DNA of 64,000 bases, taken from NCBI GenBank assembly GCA_026413225.1, contig CM048553.1, positions 143,166,690-143,230,689 on the forward strand, in the 5' to 3' direction. Source of the DNA: Otis tarda (taxonomy: Eukaryota; Chordata; Aves; Otidiformes; Otididae). The translations under genes were made by a program, and so were the position numbers. The notes beneath the pieces were generated by a model that was not told the origin of the DNA, did not search any database, and saw nothing but the letters and a program-made list of their open reading frames with translations. Positions within the stretch are counted from its first letter, which is position 1. The number at the start of each line of letters is the position of its first letter. This document shows, piece by piece, positions 35,091-47,393 of this stretch.

Positions 35091-38000
35091 CTGGACAGCT
35101 GTTGGAAGGGCTAGTGTAAAAGTTGTCAATCAAAGTCTTGTCTAGCTGCAGTTTTGGTAAGGGAATGATTAATGTTTTAAAGATTATATCAAGGTGATAC
35201 CACTCACTGAAATGAAAACAAAACAAAATACCAACACTTATTAGGCAAAAACTCAACCAGTGGGTCCTGCTATGTGAATAGTGCATCTGACACATGAAGA
35301 AAAAGCCAGTATTACACTTGCCAGTGTGTGTCATCCTAGCCTGAATGCCAATTGTGACCAAAATTATTATCCCCTTGATGAAAATAAAAAGCAGATTTAT
35401 GGAAGGCTGAGGGATGAATAGGAATGTGAAATTATCAAAGTAACAATGGGCAGATATTTTATTGATCCCCCATTTTCTTTCTGGTTAATTAGCACTTCAG
35501 CAGCAGCATTCCTGAATAGTGGCAGACAGCTGCCCTGAAGAGTAATTTATATCAGGCACCATCTCCCAGGTACCAGCACACTGAGAGTGCTGCTGCATGA
35601 GAAGCAACTTGGTTAGGAATCCTGGGGACACTTCAAGTGCCTTCTTACAGTCTACCACACTCTGGAAAGGACACAAAGATTTTCCTTATTTAACAGTTTC
35701 TCCACCATATTCTGATGCCATACCAACTTCCAAGCTGTGATTTTCTGTTTCAGAGTCTGAACTCATTACCTGCTTACTCTCAGATCTGCTAACTTGGACT
35801 TTCAGAAGCCTTAGCTACCACCTGCCACATGTCTGAGACATCAGTGCCCATATTTACACAGTCGCATGCCTGAACAAGTGAGTCCTGTCCTTCACTGTGT
35901 TTTGGCAGTACGAGCCCAACTGCCTGGAAGCCAAAAGCTCTGGCTCTCTAGGAACAGCCCTGGGGTAATATGGCACCTCACCAATAGATAACTTTATTCC
36001 TCATTGGCAAAGATACAAGCTGGAGAAAAGACATTTTTGTATTTATCCTGATGCACTTTGGCCATTGAAACAAAGATGGAGCTAGAAAGAGTAGATCTCA
36101 GAGTGAACCAAGAACTGTTTGGGTCACATGAAGGGAACGAGGTCAGCAAATCAGCTAAAAACATCTCAAATCTATTCCCTAAACACATGAGCCAGGTGCT
36201 AGACAAGGAAATGTTGAGTGTAGACACAGAGATAAGATGTTCCTGACAGCACCTTAAAGAATTTTAAATAAAAAAAAACCCTGTTGGCACAGCTCTCAAC
36301 TCTGAAAGTTTCAGTGAAATGAAAAAGGAAAAAAAAAAAAAAAGAGAGAGCATGAGAACGCTCATTTCAGATTTCTGTGAACTACATTCATTTCTAACCC
36401 AGAATTTCTTGTTTTCAATCAGTATGCTGAGGTATCGGTGAAGATCACAATATCTGTACAGCAGCAGAGCTAGTTTTCTTTACTTACACACTTGGGTAAT
36501 TAAGAACTTATTTTTATATAGTAATTGTTTTCTTTACCTGCTTAGGCACAGTTTTTCCTTCTTTGTTTTCTTTAAAAATGATCCATAAACTGAGAGCAGG
36601 ACTGAGCTGCCTCCCCGTGACCTTTCCACATCTCATACGTGTCTGGTTTATACTCAAAATGTGAGCAGATGCCTTAGGCAACAGATTCAGAATAATCTGG
36701 CATACAGTTTTCTCCTTCCCTTAGCAGCTTTGCTTCCCTAACAAGTGTTGATTAACAAACCTCATTGTGACAGCTGAGTGTCAATGCAGTTCAGCAAGCC
36801 ACACTTACAGCCCAAGATGGATACTCAGGCTGTCTTCAGACATCTACTTTAGGTGAAACTCAGAGGGTCAAAATTAAGAGTCTAATTGTACTCAATGGAA
36901 AGAGACAGGGGGTCCTCCAGGGTGATTCTAATTTAGGATCCTCTGGAAAGCCATTTTGAGCACCTTTCACTGTCAGCTGCACAGGAGGCCTCCTAAGGCG
37001 GTTCAGCTTCTAAGGTGGGCCATGCAAGTAGCGCCTGAAACGACCATGCCACCTTCTGGATAAGACATAAAAGAGAAATCATTGCTTATTCCCTTCAGTA
37101 CTTTCTGCTCCTGGAAAACATCTGTGAAAGTCTCTCTTCTGAGACCTGAATGACAATGAATTTGAATGTTGTGAAGGAAAAAATGTAGGGAAGAGAAAAA
37201 TGCACCCACTGAAAATTCTCCACTGTCTCATGCAAATATCAGGACTTTGCACAAACACCGTGGCTGACCCTGGCCTTGGTGACAGACCATACCATGAGAA
37301 TTGCTTGTATTTCTGCTCTCAGACAGCGACTTGAGTTTCACTTGCAGACAAGCAAGATGCCACCTCAATGCTGGAGACCTGTGACAGCATTGTCCCAATG
37401 TCCCTGTCTTGCTTCTTCCTCTGGACCTTGTTCAGTTAGGTCCCATCTGCACTGCTAAGTAAAACTCACCAGCACAAGTTCACAGGTGTGGAGACCCTGT
37501 AGCACAGCTTACTTTGCATCCATGCACCCAAACTCCCTTCCTTCCTCTCTTCCCTTCCCCTCCTCAAATAAAATTGCCTCTCGCAAACTGCTGGGAATGA
37601 GGGTTGGTCTATGCTGTCCCCATAGTGTTTATTGGGACAGCGCTGTCTATCATGGGTTAAAACCGTAGCAGGGTCCATGCCAGTGATGGCACAGTATGCA
37701 TGGTACAAATCAAGGCTTTACGTTATGGCCCATCCTTACTTACAGATGCAGTCTGGACACCTTTATATATGGGGATGCAGGGCCAGATGGCAGTTCAAGT
37801 GGATCAGCAAACGATAGATCAGTCCTTTCCAAACTGTGAACATGGTGACTTTCTTGCTGGATTTGAAGCCTGTTCCTTTACTCCATGTGATCTTAAATAA
37901 ATACTTAAATAAATGTAGATCTATTAAGGTAAAAGGCTGAAGTCAACAAGAATTTCAGGAATAAAAAGTTGTTGTAAGATGGTCAGGATACGCACTGTGA

Positions 38001-38570
38001 GCAGAATTGGAGGGTTTGGCCCCAAGCATACAAAGGCCATTTCTTCCCTGCTGCTGGAAGGGCAAGCTCCGTGGAGTTAAAAGAAACATCTGGGAGGTGT
38101 TGAAGAGCCATAATGTTGAAGAGCCACCACAGGAGAGACGGGAGGTGTGGGACCAGGTTGGGGATACTAGAATGGGCTACAGCATGTTTTCCACTTTCCC
38201 CAAACCCTGCTATTCGGGCCAAATATTTACCTTGCTCAAGTTGGTCCTACTTGTACAAATTTGCCAAAAGAGAACAAACTCATGGCCGATTAATCACAGT
38301 TAACAAGGATAACATGAATGAACCAAGCAAAGTAATTAAAGACTGAAGAGAGGGGGAAAAAAAACCCTACCAAGAAATTTAATTCATTCTTTTCCATGCC
38401 TTAGTCACAACCAAGGTGGTGTCTTGTCTAGTTCAGCACCTGTGATATTGTCCATAAATGTTTCAATAGGTAAAAGAAACAAATCAGCATGCAAGGTAGT
38501 TTTTCCATTAAAGAGCCATCACTGACCTGGATATCACAACTGCTCCTGACTTTTGGAAGGGATGCAGTGA
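35091..38570. other. Intergenic DNA
   Basis: No supported gene. A purine tract (A-rich, then AG repeats) occupies 36328-36350. A small direct repeat (TGTTGAAGAGCCA, two copies) lies at 38099-38125. All ORFs are short and overlap on opposite strands. Confidence 0.5.
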
Positions 38571-38574
38571 CCCT

Positions 38575-39082
38575 GCTCCAGTTCTGGAGCCCCCAACATA
38601 AGGACAAGGACCAGTTGGAGAGGGTCCAGAGGAGGGCCACGAAGATGACCAGAGGGCTGGAGCACCTCTCTTATGAGGACAGGCTGAGATAGTTGGGGCA
38701 GTTCAGCCTGGAGAAGAGAAGGCTCCGGGGAGACCTTATAGCAGTCTTCCAGTACCTCAAGGGGGCCTATAGGAAAGATGAGGAGACACTGTTCAGTAGG
38801 GCCTGTTGTGACAGGACTAGGGGGAATGGTTTCAAGATAGAGGGAGGTAGATTTAGATTAGATATTAGGAAATTTTTTTTTTACAATGAGGGTGATGGAA
38901 CTCTGGCACAGGTTGCCCAGAAAGGTGGTGGATGCCCCATCCCTGGAAATGTTTAAGGCAAGGTTGGATGAGGCTCTGAGCAACCTGATGTGGTTGAAGA
39001 TGTCCCTGCTCCTTGCAGGGGGGTTGGACTACATAACCCTTGCGAGTCCCTTCCAACCCCGACCCTTCTATGATTCTATAAC
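38575..39082 (+). mobile_element. CR1 fragment, same subfamily as the intron 1 copy
   Basis: The + strand encodes the last part of CR1 ORF2: [20 protein letters not shown], then [11 protein letters not shown], a stop at 38690-38692 (TAG), then [20 protein letters not shown] and [15 protein letters not shown]. It ends in TTCTATGATTCTAT. Peptides match those at 17712-18300 almost word for word, so both copies belong to one subfamily. They lie in opposite orientations about 20 kb apart. Confidence 0.94.
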
Positions 39083-42000
39083 TGAAGATTATCTCCAAGC
39101 ACCAGAGACAAGGATAAACTCTTCTGGTGCAGCTCCTATCCTGCTCCTATCTACCAGGATTTAATATGGACACTTGTCAAACTGAGGTGAAACAAGAGGC
39201 TGAGATCCAGGATGGTGACTCCCATGGTCTTTGAGGCTAGCCTTAATCTTGCTGCTGATCTGATCTGCAGTCTTTAAGGACGCCAAATAACAGTGAAATG
39301 AGATGGAGTAAAGATCATGTTTATGAGTCTCCAATTGACATCCTCTTTCTTTCTCAAGTTCCTTTACACCCAAATGTGGTTTTGGTTTTCATTTTACTAC
39401 CCTATTATTTACTGAGCGCATATATCCAGGTCATAGCCATTCACACAGCTTGAGTTGTTCAAGACAAATTCTTCTCGGGGAAAAAAAAAGTCCTCTTGGG
39501 TAGAGGCCAAGAAGAAAATGGCAAATTGGAAGGAAACAGCTCACAATTCATGCAGAAAAGGAAAGTTAAGGAATAAGTGCCTGCCTTGCAAGGCTCCACA
39601 ATGGGCCATTGTCAAATGACGTCAAATATGATACAACATCTCCCCTGGAAGTCAACAAAATTTAATTTGTTTTAAGAAGAACTATTACTCAAAGCTCCGC
39701 AGGGGGAGAAGAAGCTGGAAGAAGCTGCGATGCAGTCAGCTCCCACTGAGCCTTCACTGGAACTTTCTTTTGTTGAGAGAGGAGCTCAAGTCAGCCTCAG
39801 ACAAATGACAGGAGGGAATGTGAAGCCATGCAGATCCCTCGAGGTCTTTAGGGATGATGGGCATGGCTGAGTTAGATGGTGATCAGCATGTAGCCAGGGT
39901 TGGGTTTTTCAGAAGTGTTTAGATGTCTCATTAAAAATGAAAATACAGGTACCAATAATGACTAGAGAAATGGTGGTGAGGAGGAGCTGAAAGGACTCCT
40001 AGGCTCTCAAGTGATATGAAGGCACCATGAGCTGTAGGAAAAGACCTGCCCTCTAATTATTGCTCCAGCCAGCACTGAATTATGTTATACCCAGCAAACT
40101 CTTTCAGTACAGGGTCTGAGAAATGCCCTCTGCCAAATGCTCCACTCCCCTGCAGACTGGGACTCCCTGGGGCAGGTAAAACTACCCACTGGTATCTGCA
40201 TAAAAGAGGCACATTATCCCCCTCTGATGGGTGTTCCTGTGAGAAGGGACCATACCAGTTTTTGCATCTAATGACACTGGACAGATTTCTCAGCCCTTGA
40301 TCCCCGTTAGAGATTGGGCTCTCCTCCTGCCCTGGCACTGAGCTCCATTCCCTGCTGCATGGGTCACATAAATGCCTAATCTGAGGTTATGCATGCCCCA
40401 TGTGTTAGAATATCAACTTCACCACCACTTCCGCTAGCTCCCCGCACATGTTTCACAGGGCCTTCGCCTATATTTTTCCTCTCCCTTGGTACTAAAGCTT
40501 AAGGGTGCTCTGCTGTCTGGCAAGTCTCTAAGGATAGGACTCATCACACCTAATTTCAGAGGTCAGCCAGGTGGACGTGTTTATCTGAGTGGTTCGTTCT
40601 GGTCTCTCTGTATAGATAGTGGGAATGGTACTTTTAGAACCCAATTTATCTCACATTTTAGATGTCTCCTTTAAGATGGAAACGGATCATAGCTTAGCTG
40701 TACCTATTCTCGTCACTGACTATAAAGGGAATAGCTCAGATGTACATCTAGTCGGCTGAATCCCATTAAATGAGTCTTGCTATCGACTCAAATGGGCTTT
40801 TGACTGAAGCCTCCTTCATGACTCCAGCACAGAAGAGGCATCCAGTCCGAGGCCACCAGAGACAAGTGCTGAGTGCTGCAGGATGGCAGTCGAAATAACC
40901 TCAGTGGCTGCAGAGCAAAGGTGCCTTGACCTAACCCAGCAGAGATGGCAAAGACATCTCTGGATATGTCTGAAATTGTAGAGGTTTAGGAGTTATTTCT
41001 GGGGTGCAGAGTGAGAGCCCTCTCCCAAAGACAGATGGCTGCAGTCATTCTTCTCTCAAGTAACTAATTCTGCCTCACGCTGGTTTTCAAAAGCCTGCCG
41101 AGGCAGTTGTATTGCTCAATCTTTCACCTATAGCATGAGCCCCAGATGCTGGAGACTGAGACTGAGTTTCCAGTTACTCCTGAAAGACTTTACACCCAAA
41201 TCTCTTGTTGAGCTGGAAAGGGCCCTCAAGAGCCAGCTCTGAGGGATGTGATGGAAAAGGGACTTTCCCAGCCCCACAGAAAAGGCTTAGCAAGACCAAA
41301 GGTGAAATGCTAAGGCATTTGACACTTTACAATAAAATGGCAGCATTTTTTTTCGTAAACGCTGGAAAATTATCAGTTAATGATACAGCTAACGTGCAGA
41401 CATGGTGCTTTCAGCATCACTGTAAGTCTTTCAACTCTGAATGTTGTACTAAAATATATCTTCCAGCATGAGAGGAGACCACTGGAATTTCAGAGAGGGG
41501 TTCTGTGACGTAAATATATCCATCCCTTAACATATTCAGCTCTTTTCCATTATATGGAAGAGATCACGGCATCCAAACCAGATTTGTGTAGGTATGTTGG
41601 TAAACAACAAAGATAATTGTTGCCTTAGAGAGCAGATATGTGCAGGTTTATTTTCATTATTACATATTATCTCTAAAGCTGCTGAAATTAAGCCAAATGG
41701 CATTATTCCTACCTGTGCTTCTCATTCTGGCTATCTTCTGGCTCTGTTGTTAACCTTCAGTTGAACTATTATTTAGCTTGCACCCTAGCTTGTAGAAAAG
41801 ATATTGCGTAAAGGAAGGAACTGGAACTTGCACGTTAGCTTCTGTGATTTCAGCACACAGAACACAGAAAACCAACCCAGCAATTCTACTCTCTTTTAAA
41901 AAACAATTTATAAAATAAAATTCCTGTTGACTGACGTGGTTAAAACTGTACCAGGTGGATTTCTGTCCATTGACTTTTAAGGATTTGTCACTTGGGAATG

Positions 42001-42410
42001 GAAAAAAGGTACAAAAAGCTGGGGGCTTTATGTCATTACTATTGGGATGAGCAACACAAAAAGACACTTTCTTCAATGTTATCCCTCTAGTAAAACTCTC
42101 ATTTCAATTAAAACTTATCTTTAAGGTTTAGCAGAAAGGAAAGCAGGACTCAGTGCCAGCCAGGGTGAATCGAGGAGGGGCCAGATTCAGCAGTGGTGTA
42201 GCATCAGTCCACTAGCTTCACTCCAGCGTTTGAAGAGCAGCCCTTAAGCATGCTTTTTGGTTTAGGGCAACATGCTATAAAACACTTCCATAGAAGTTTT
42301 ATTACGTGCTATTAAACCAGTGTTGACAGCAGCTGTTGAGTGTAATTTATTATCTATTCTAAAACGACAGCTATCTCCAGAACTTAACAAAGGTAAACAA
42401 AGTGTTACGC

Positions 42411-42433
42411 AGAGAGAGAGAGAGAGAGAGAGA
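42411..42433. repeat. (AG)n microsatellite
   Basis: An uninterrupted AG dinucleotide run of about 23 bases. Confidence 0.9.
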
Positions 42434-45400
42434 TGATTTCCAAGGCTGTCTGAGGACGAGGCCACCAAGAGAAGCAGTCAGCTGAGGGTGACTGATGGGA
42501 GGAAGATCTGCAGCCTCTGCTCTGAGTCACTGGGGGCCCTGCAGAGCCCTAGGAAACCAGTGGGAGGTAACAGGCTTGCCTTGCACACTGAAGAGTTCCA
42601 GGAAACCAAAACATAAAAGGTTTTATCTCCACTAAAGCTTCCCATTTCCTATGTTAAAATGTTTGCTTCCTACAAGAAATTTCAATTTTAATGGTGCTCT
42701 GAATCGTTTTGCTTTCCCTGGCCCAGGAACGGGAAAGTGGAGAGTTATCAGCACAGTTTGTTCCCTGCTAATTAGTCCTGAGGGCTCTGCCTCGCCTGTG
42801 AAGAAAGGCTTTAGGTTCTCCTTCTCATCCTTGCAGAAAACAGTGGCTTTTTTACGGAAGGATTAATGCAGATCACAGCATACTCAAAGGAAAAAAAGAA
42901 AAAAGAGCTCTACTTTAGATGCTTATGCTAAGTGTTATTGGCACACGGCAGCAGACCTCTCCTGCCAGCACGTGTGCGGCCCTTGCCTGCTCGGCTGCCT
43001 GTCCGTGGCAGCCTCAGCAGTCACGCTCCCAGGCACATGATGTGCTGGATGGAGATGAACTTCAGGTCGGATTATTGTGCTCTTCAAATGCAAGGCTCTG
43101 GAAAGAGCAACTTCAACCAGACACTCAACCATCACAGCAGTTCCCTGAAAAGCCTTTCGCTGAACTGTACTACATCCACTGCTTTTTTTTTTCCGGATAG
43201 AACAGAGCAGTATTTAATGATGGGCTTTTATGCCTCTCTCCAAGTTTTTTCTGTTTTACAGTTATAGATATATATACTGTATTTGAAAGACAGAAGTCAG
43301 ATACATGCATACACAGGCACAGGGAGGACATCAGTGTACGAACAGGCTGTGGAGTGACATGAGTCTTCAGTGGGGTCCTGACACTCTCTCTTTCATCCTC
43401 TGGCTCTGATGGCACTTTCCCTCCAGTCAATATAAGATGCATTACCGTCCCACTTAGCCTTGTTATGTGACCACTAGACTACATGGGTTTATATTTTGAC
43501 CTTTTTCTTGAACGAGAATCCCATATTAACATTTTTAAAAGAATCAGTACTTAGAAATGAGACCTATGAAATCATGAGAGTAAAAGAAACAGAGGGAGGA
43601 CAAACAAGAAAAGCTTTTGCCGTCTGCTCAGGCTGCATTACTTTCTGCTCAGCTACTCCTCTCACACATAGAGAAAGCTAAATCCTAAGATCTACAAACT
43701 GCTGCTGTTAAGATGGTGCAGCTGTTTCACAAGCACCGACCTCTGCTAATTGCAGCAACCAATTTCACTTCTCCCTGGCCTACAAGGCAAGCGTGACTGT
43801 GTACAACATATATGCAGCACTGGGCTGGATTTCAGATCTGTTTTTAACTTCCAAGAGTCTGGGGATCAAAAACTTCAGAAATGTGGTCATAGTATGGACA
43901 CTTAATGTTTAACGTGTTTCAGACTAATAAATACCCAGAGTATAACATCAGTGGCTGCTTGGCTGAAATGGCCTCAAAGCTTTGCTCAGAAGGCAAACGC
44001 CAAATCACTACTTTCATCACTGAATATTGCACGTGTATTTCTACTGGCTACACAAGGGGTTTTTGTCTCTTCATCATCTTGTTTAGATAACTAAAACTGA
44101 TTTCAGAAACTCTTCTCTTAGCAAACACTGAACTGAAGTTGCTGAAGACAACCTTAGGGTTGGCTTAATAGACCTGGGCAGTAAAGTCTTCCTCTTACCC
44201 AGTAAAGCAGTAGTAATGCAAGCATCCTCACACCGCCTCTGGATGCTGGTAGACTTTAAACCACTTATTCACAGAAAACATCTCAGGAGCAGTCTTACAC
44301 TAAAACCTTGGCTCCAGACCTCCCAAATACAACAGAAATCAATAGGACTGCTTGTGGCTGCTGGGACGTTTTAGGAACAATTCATGAATTGTTAAGGCTG
44401 AGACATGAAACATGAGATTTCCAGATGCTATACAGTAGCCATACAAAATACTGTCCTCATATTTCCTTAGTGTCAAGAATATCTTTTATAATGTTAATAA
44501 AATGAATAGCAATTCAGAAAGTATAAACATTCGCTGAAGGAAGTGAAGCTCTGTGTCAAGATGGAGGGGTAGCTGGTTCAGTTTTCTGTAAATGGAGAAG
44601 TAATTCTGTGTGGATATATTATGAGACGTTTCAGAGTTTTCTAATGAGATTGATGTTGTGCCTGTAACTGGAAGGACTATACTCAGTGGCCTTTTCTGGG
44701 ATGTCTGCCTTTCACAGGGTCCTTGTGAAATCGTGGAATAGTCATTGAAGTAATCTCTAAGTACACTAAACACATTCCTGTGCACCTCAGTTCCTAGTTT
44801 AAGGGAAAAAAAAAAAAAGAATAATAATAATGTTACTGTCACACCTCAGAGCACAGAGCATTTCTGTGTACCTCACTTTGGTGCTCAAATGGTGCTTCCC
44901 CAAAATAGAATCCAATTAAAAATTGTTATAAATACACGTATTATTTTCTATCCCTTTTCCCATTCACCCTTCCACTGCTCCAATGGGTCCTAAGGTTGGT
45001 GGTAGCATTCTGGTGTTGGTGGGGGAGTTTCCAACTCCCTGTAGTGCCTCTCTGGAGGAAGATGATGTTCATGTTGATGGTTTTGTCTTCCTCTCTCCAA
45101 GATCCATCTAGGGTCATCCTTTGCTAACACACTTTTGCACCTTTGTTCTTTCTTCACTGATCTGCAGCTCCATGTTGTATCAAAATTTACTGCACACGAT
45201 GCCTTTTACATATGTTAGATACTACTTCTTGCTCTCTTTGTTACCCCTAAAACGACTTTTCTCCAGTTTCTGCTCTGTATTTCTTTAACTGACCATGAGG
45301 GAACTGTTTATAGCTAGAAGGTCTCCAGGGACAGCCAGTGCCCTGTCCTTTATCATCCCTTGCCCATGCTCCTCCACGCTGCATCCTGTGTCCCTGCTTC

Positions 45401-47345
45401 TCAAGACCTCTGCTGTCGCACCAGGTCTGTATTTCTCTGCACTACATCTTTGTGTCGGGGTGCTAGATATCTCATGCAGTGCAGAATAACTACTTGTTAC
45501 TGCCTGGTATCCACTTAAGGCTAGGGCTGTTTCACAAAAAGGAAATATCTTAGCCATAACACACTTGAACAATTAGAGAACTTGCTGTCACAGATAAACC
45601 AAGTAAACCAGAGCTACAAGCAGGTCAGAGAGAGTTCATATAGGGCAAGTCTGACAATTCTGAGGCCTTGCAGACTCATATCAAAGCTTATGGCCTGTTA
45701 TTAGTGATAGGAGTACTGTATTACAGGGCTACATGGTTACACAGTCCTCTGATGTCCCAGTGGCCTGGGGATGTGCTTCCTGTCTCAGTGAAAACAGAGC
45801 AAAAGCAAAAGCAACAGTGGAAGCAGATGTGGTTTTTTTTTTCCTGTAAAGACATTGTATGATGAACATTATGCTCAGAAACTGCCTCTGGTGTAAATAT
45901 TGAAGACAAAAATGATACTGGGAAAAATAATCATGTGAAACTTCTGGAATGACGCCACAAAACCCATAGGCAAAATGCCTCCATAACCTGGAGGGAGCAG
46001 ATAATTTGGAAAAAACACCTCAGGTACCATAGTCTACAAGTCCTGAGGCACCAAGCCTTCAGTTTACAGGAGGTTGCTCTGCAGCCTCTCCTCCCATGCT
46101 TATAAATCACGATTTCCAGCTTTGCTAAGTCAGCCATGAAAACAAAAAGTGCTATAAAACAAACTGGAGGAAGCTCAGGAAAACGGTTCCTCCAAAACAT
46201 AGCTCTGAGGAACCTAAAGCCATGGTTTATCTCCCACACTCACATTTTATGTAAAATGTGTCTGACTTAAGGAATTACTTTTACCAGCCTCCCCCAGGGC
46301 TGTGAAAGCATCCTGTGCTTGGCACCGTGATGGTGGGGGATAGGTGGTGGCATGCAGCAGACTGTGTGGTGGCAGGAGATGACTGGCAGGGCTGGAAGCT
46401 CTCCTTTACACTGGTGGAAAGGTTTCTGAGTAACATGGAGTTTTGTGCTGTAGGCTAGGGGCAGCCTCTTGTGATACTGGGTGTTATACATTTACATAAC
46501 AGAAAAAGAAGAATGTAATAGCTGAATACATGATATCCTGGTTTTAATAGAAATGAAAACCACAGCTATGTTGTGCAGTCAAACATGTTTTGCAGCCAGA
46601 CCAAAAATGTGAAGATTGCCTCTCTGAGCCAGCTATTGTGTTTTAAAGCAAGGGGACAAAGATTTACAATCCCCACCCCGATCTGTGAAAGCTTGTCTTT
46701 CTACAGTGTCAGGATCAGATGAAATGCAACACTTCCATAACTGGTGTTTCTCCATAGACCATGAGAAACCTCTGAAACCAAGTACTTGTCACTGTAATGT
46801 TTGCCATACCCTACCTTTGACTCATCCAAGACATATCTATATCTCCCACCACAGTAGTCATAGCTATCAGCAGAGACATTTTTTAAGTTCCTCTCATTGT
46901 GTTATTTGTCACACACAACGATTAAGGGATCATTAGCAGATAAATGCTACTCAAAATAATGTTCTGGCACCACAGAAGGGCTTACTTCAACTTTTACCTA
47001 TACCCTTGTATTTTTATGTTTACTTGAGGAGCTGTGCTACACAGACCTTACTCAGTTCTCCTTAAACTTAAAGCTAAGTTTTTATTATAAGTTAAAGGGA
47101 GGAAAATCAGCCCAGAAGAGGCCTTACAAAAACTGGAACAGAGACCTGAGAAAAGGACTGACAGAGATGAGCAGTCTCCAAATTCCCTTCTGTAATTATT
47201 TTGGTATCAGGAAAAGATGAGTCCACTTCTTGTTCACGCAGTCAGCATGTGACTCTTTGGCATGGTAACAGGTCATTTTTACCCAGTCTATATTGGGTTT
47301 GATACTGTTGATACAACCCCTTGTTCCTCAAAGTGAGGCATGTAA

Positions 47346-47393
47346 ACCTGTGTTAGCTTCACACTAGGGACCAGGGACCTGTGTTAGCTTCAC
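47346..47393. repeat. Local direct repeat, 31-base period
   Basis: ACCTGTGTTAGCTTCAC occurs at 47346-47362 and again at 47377-47393, separated by ACTAGGGACCAGGG. This is a small tandem duplication with no sign of mobility. Confidence 0.85.
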
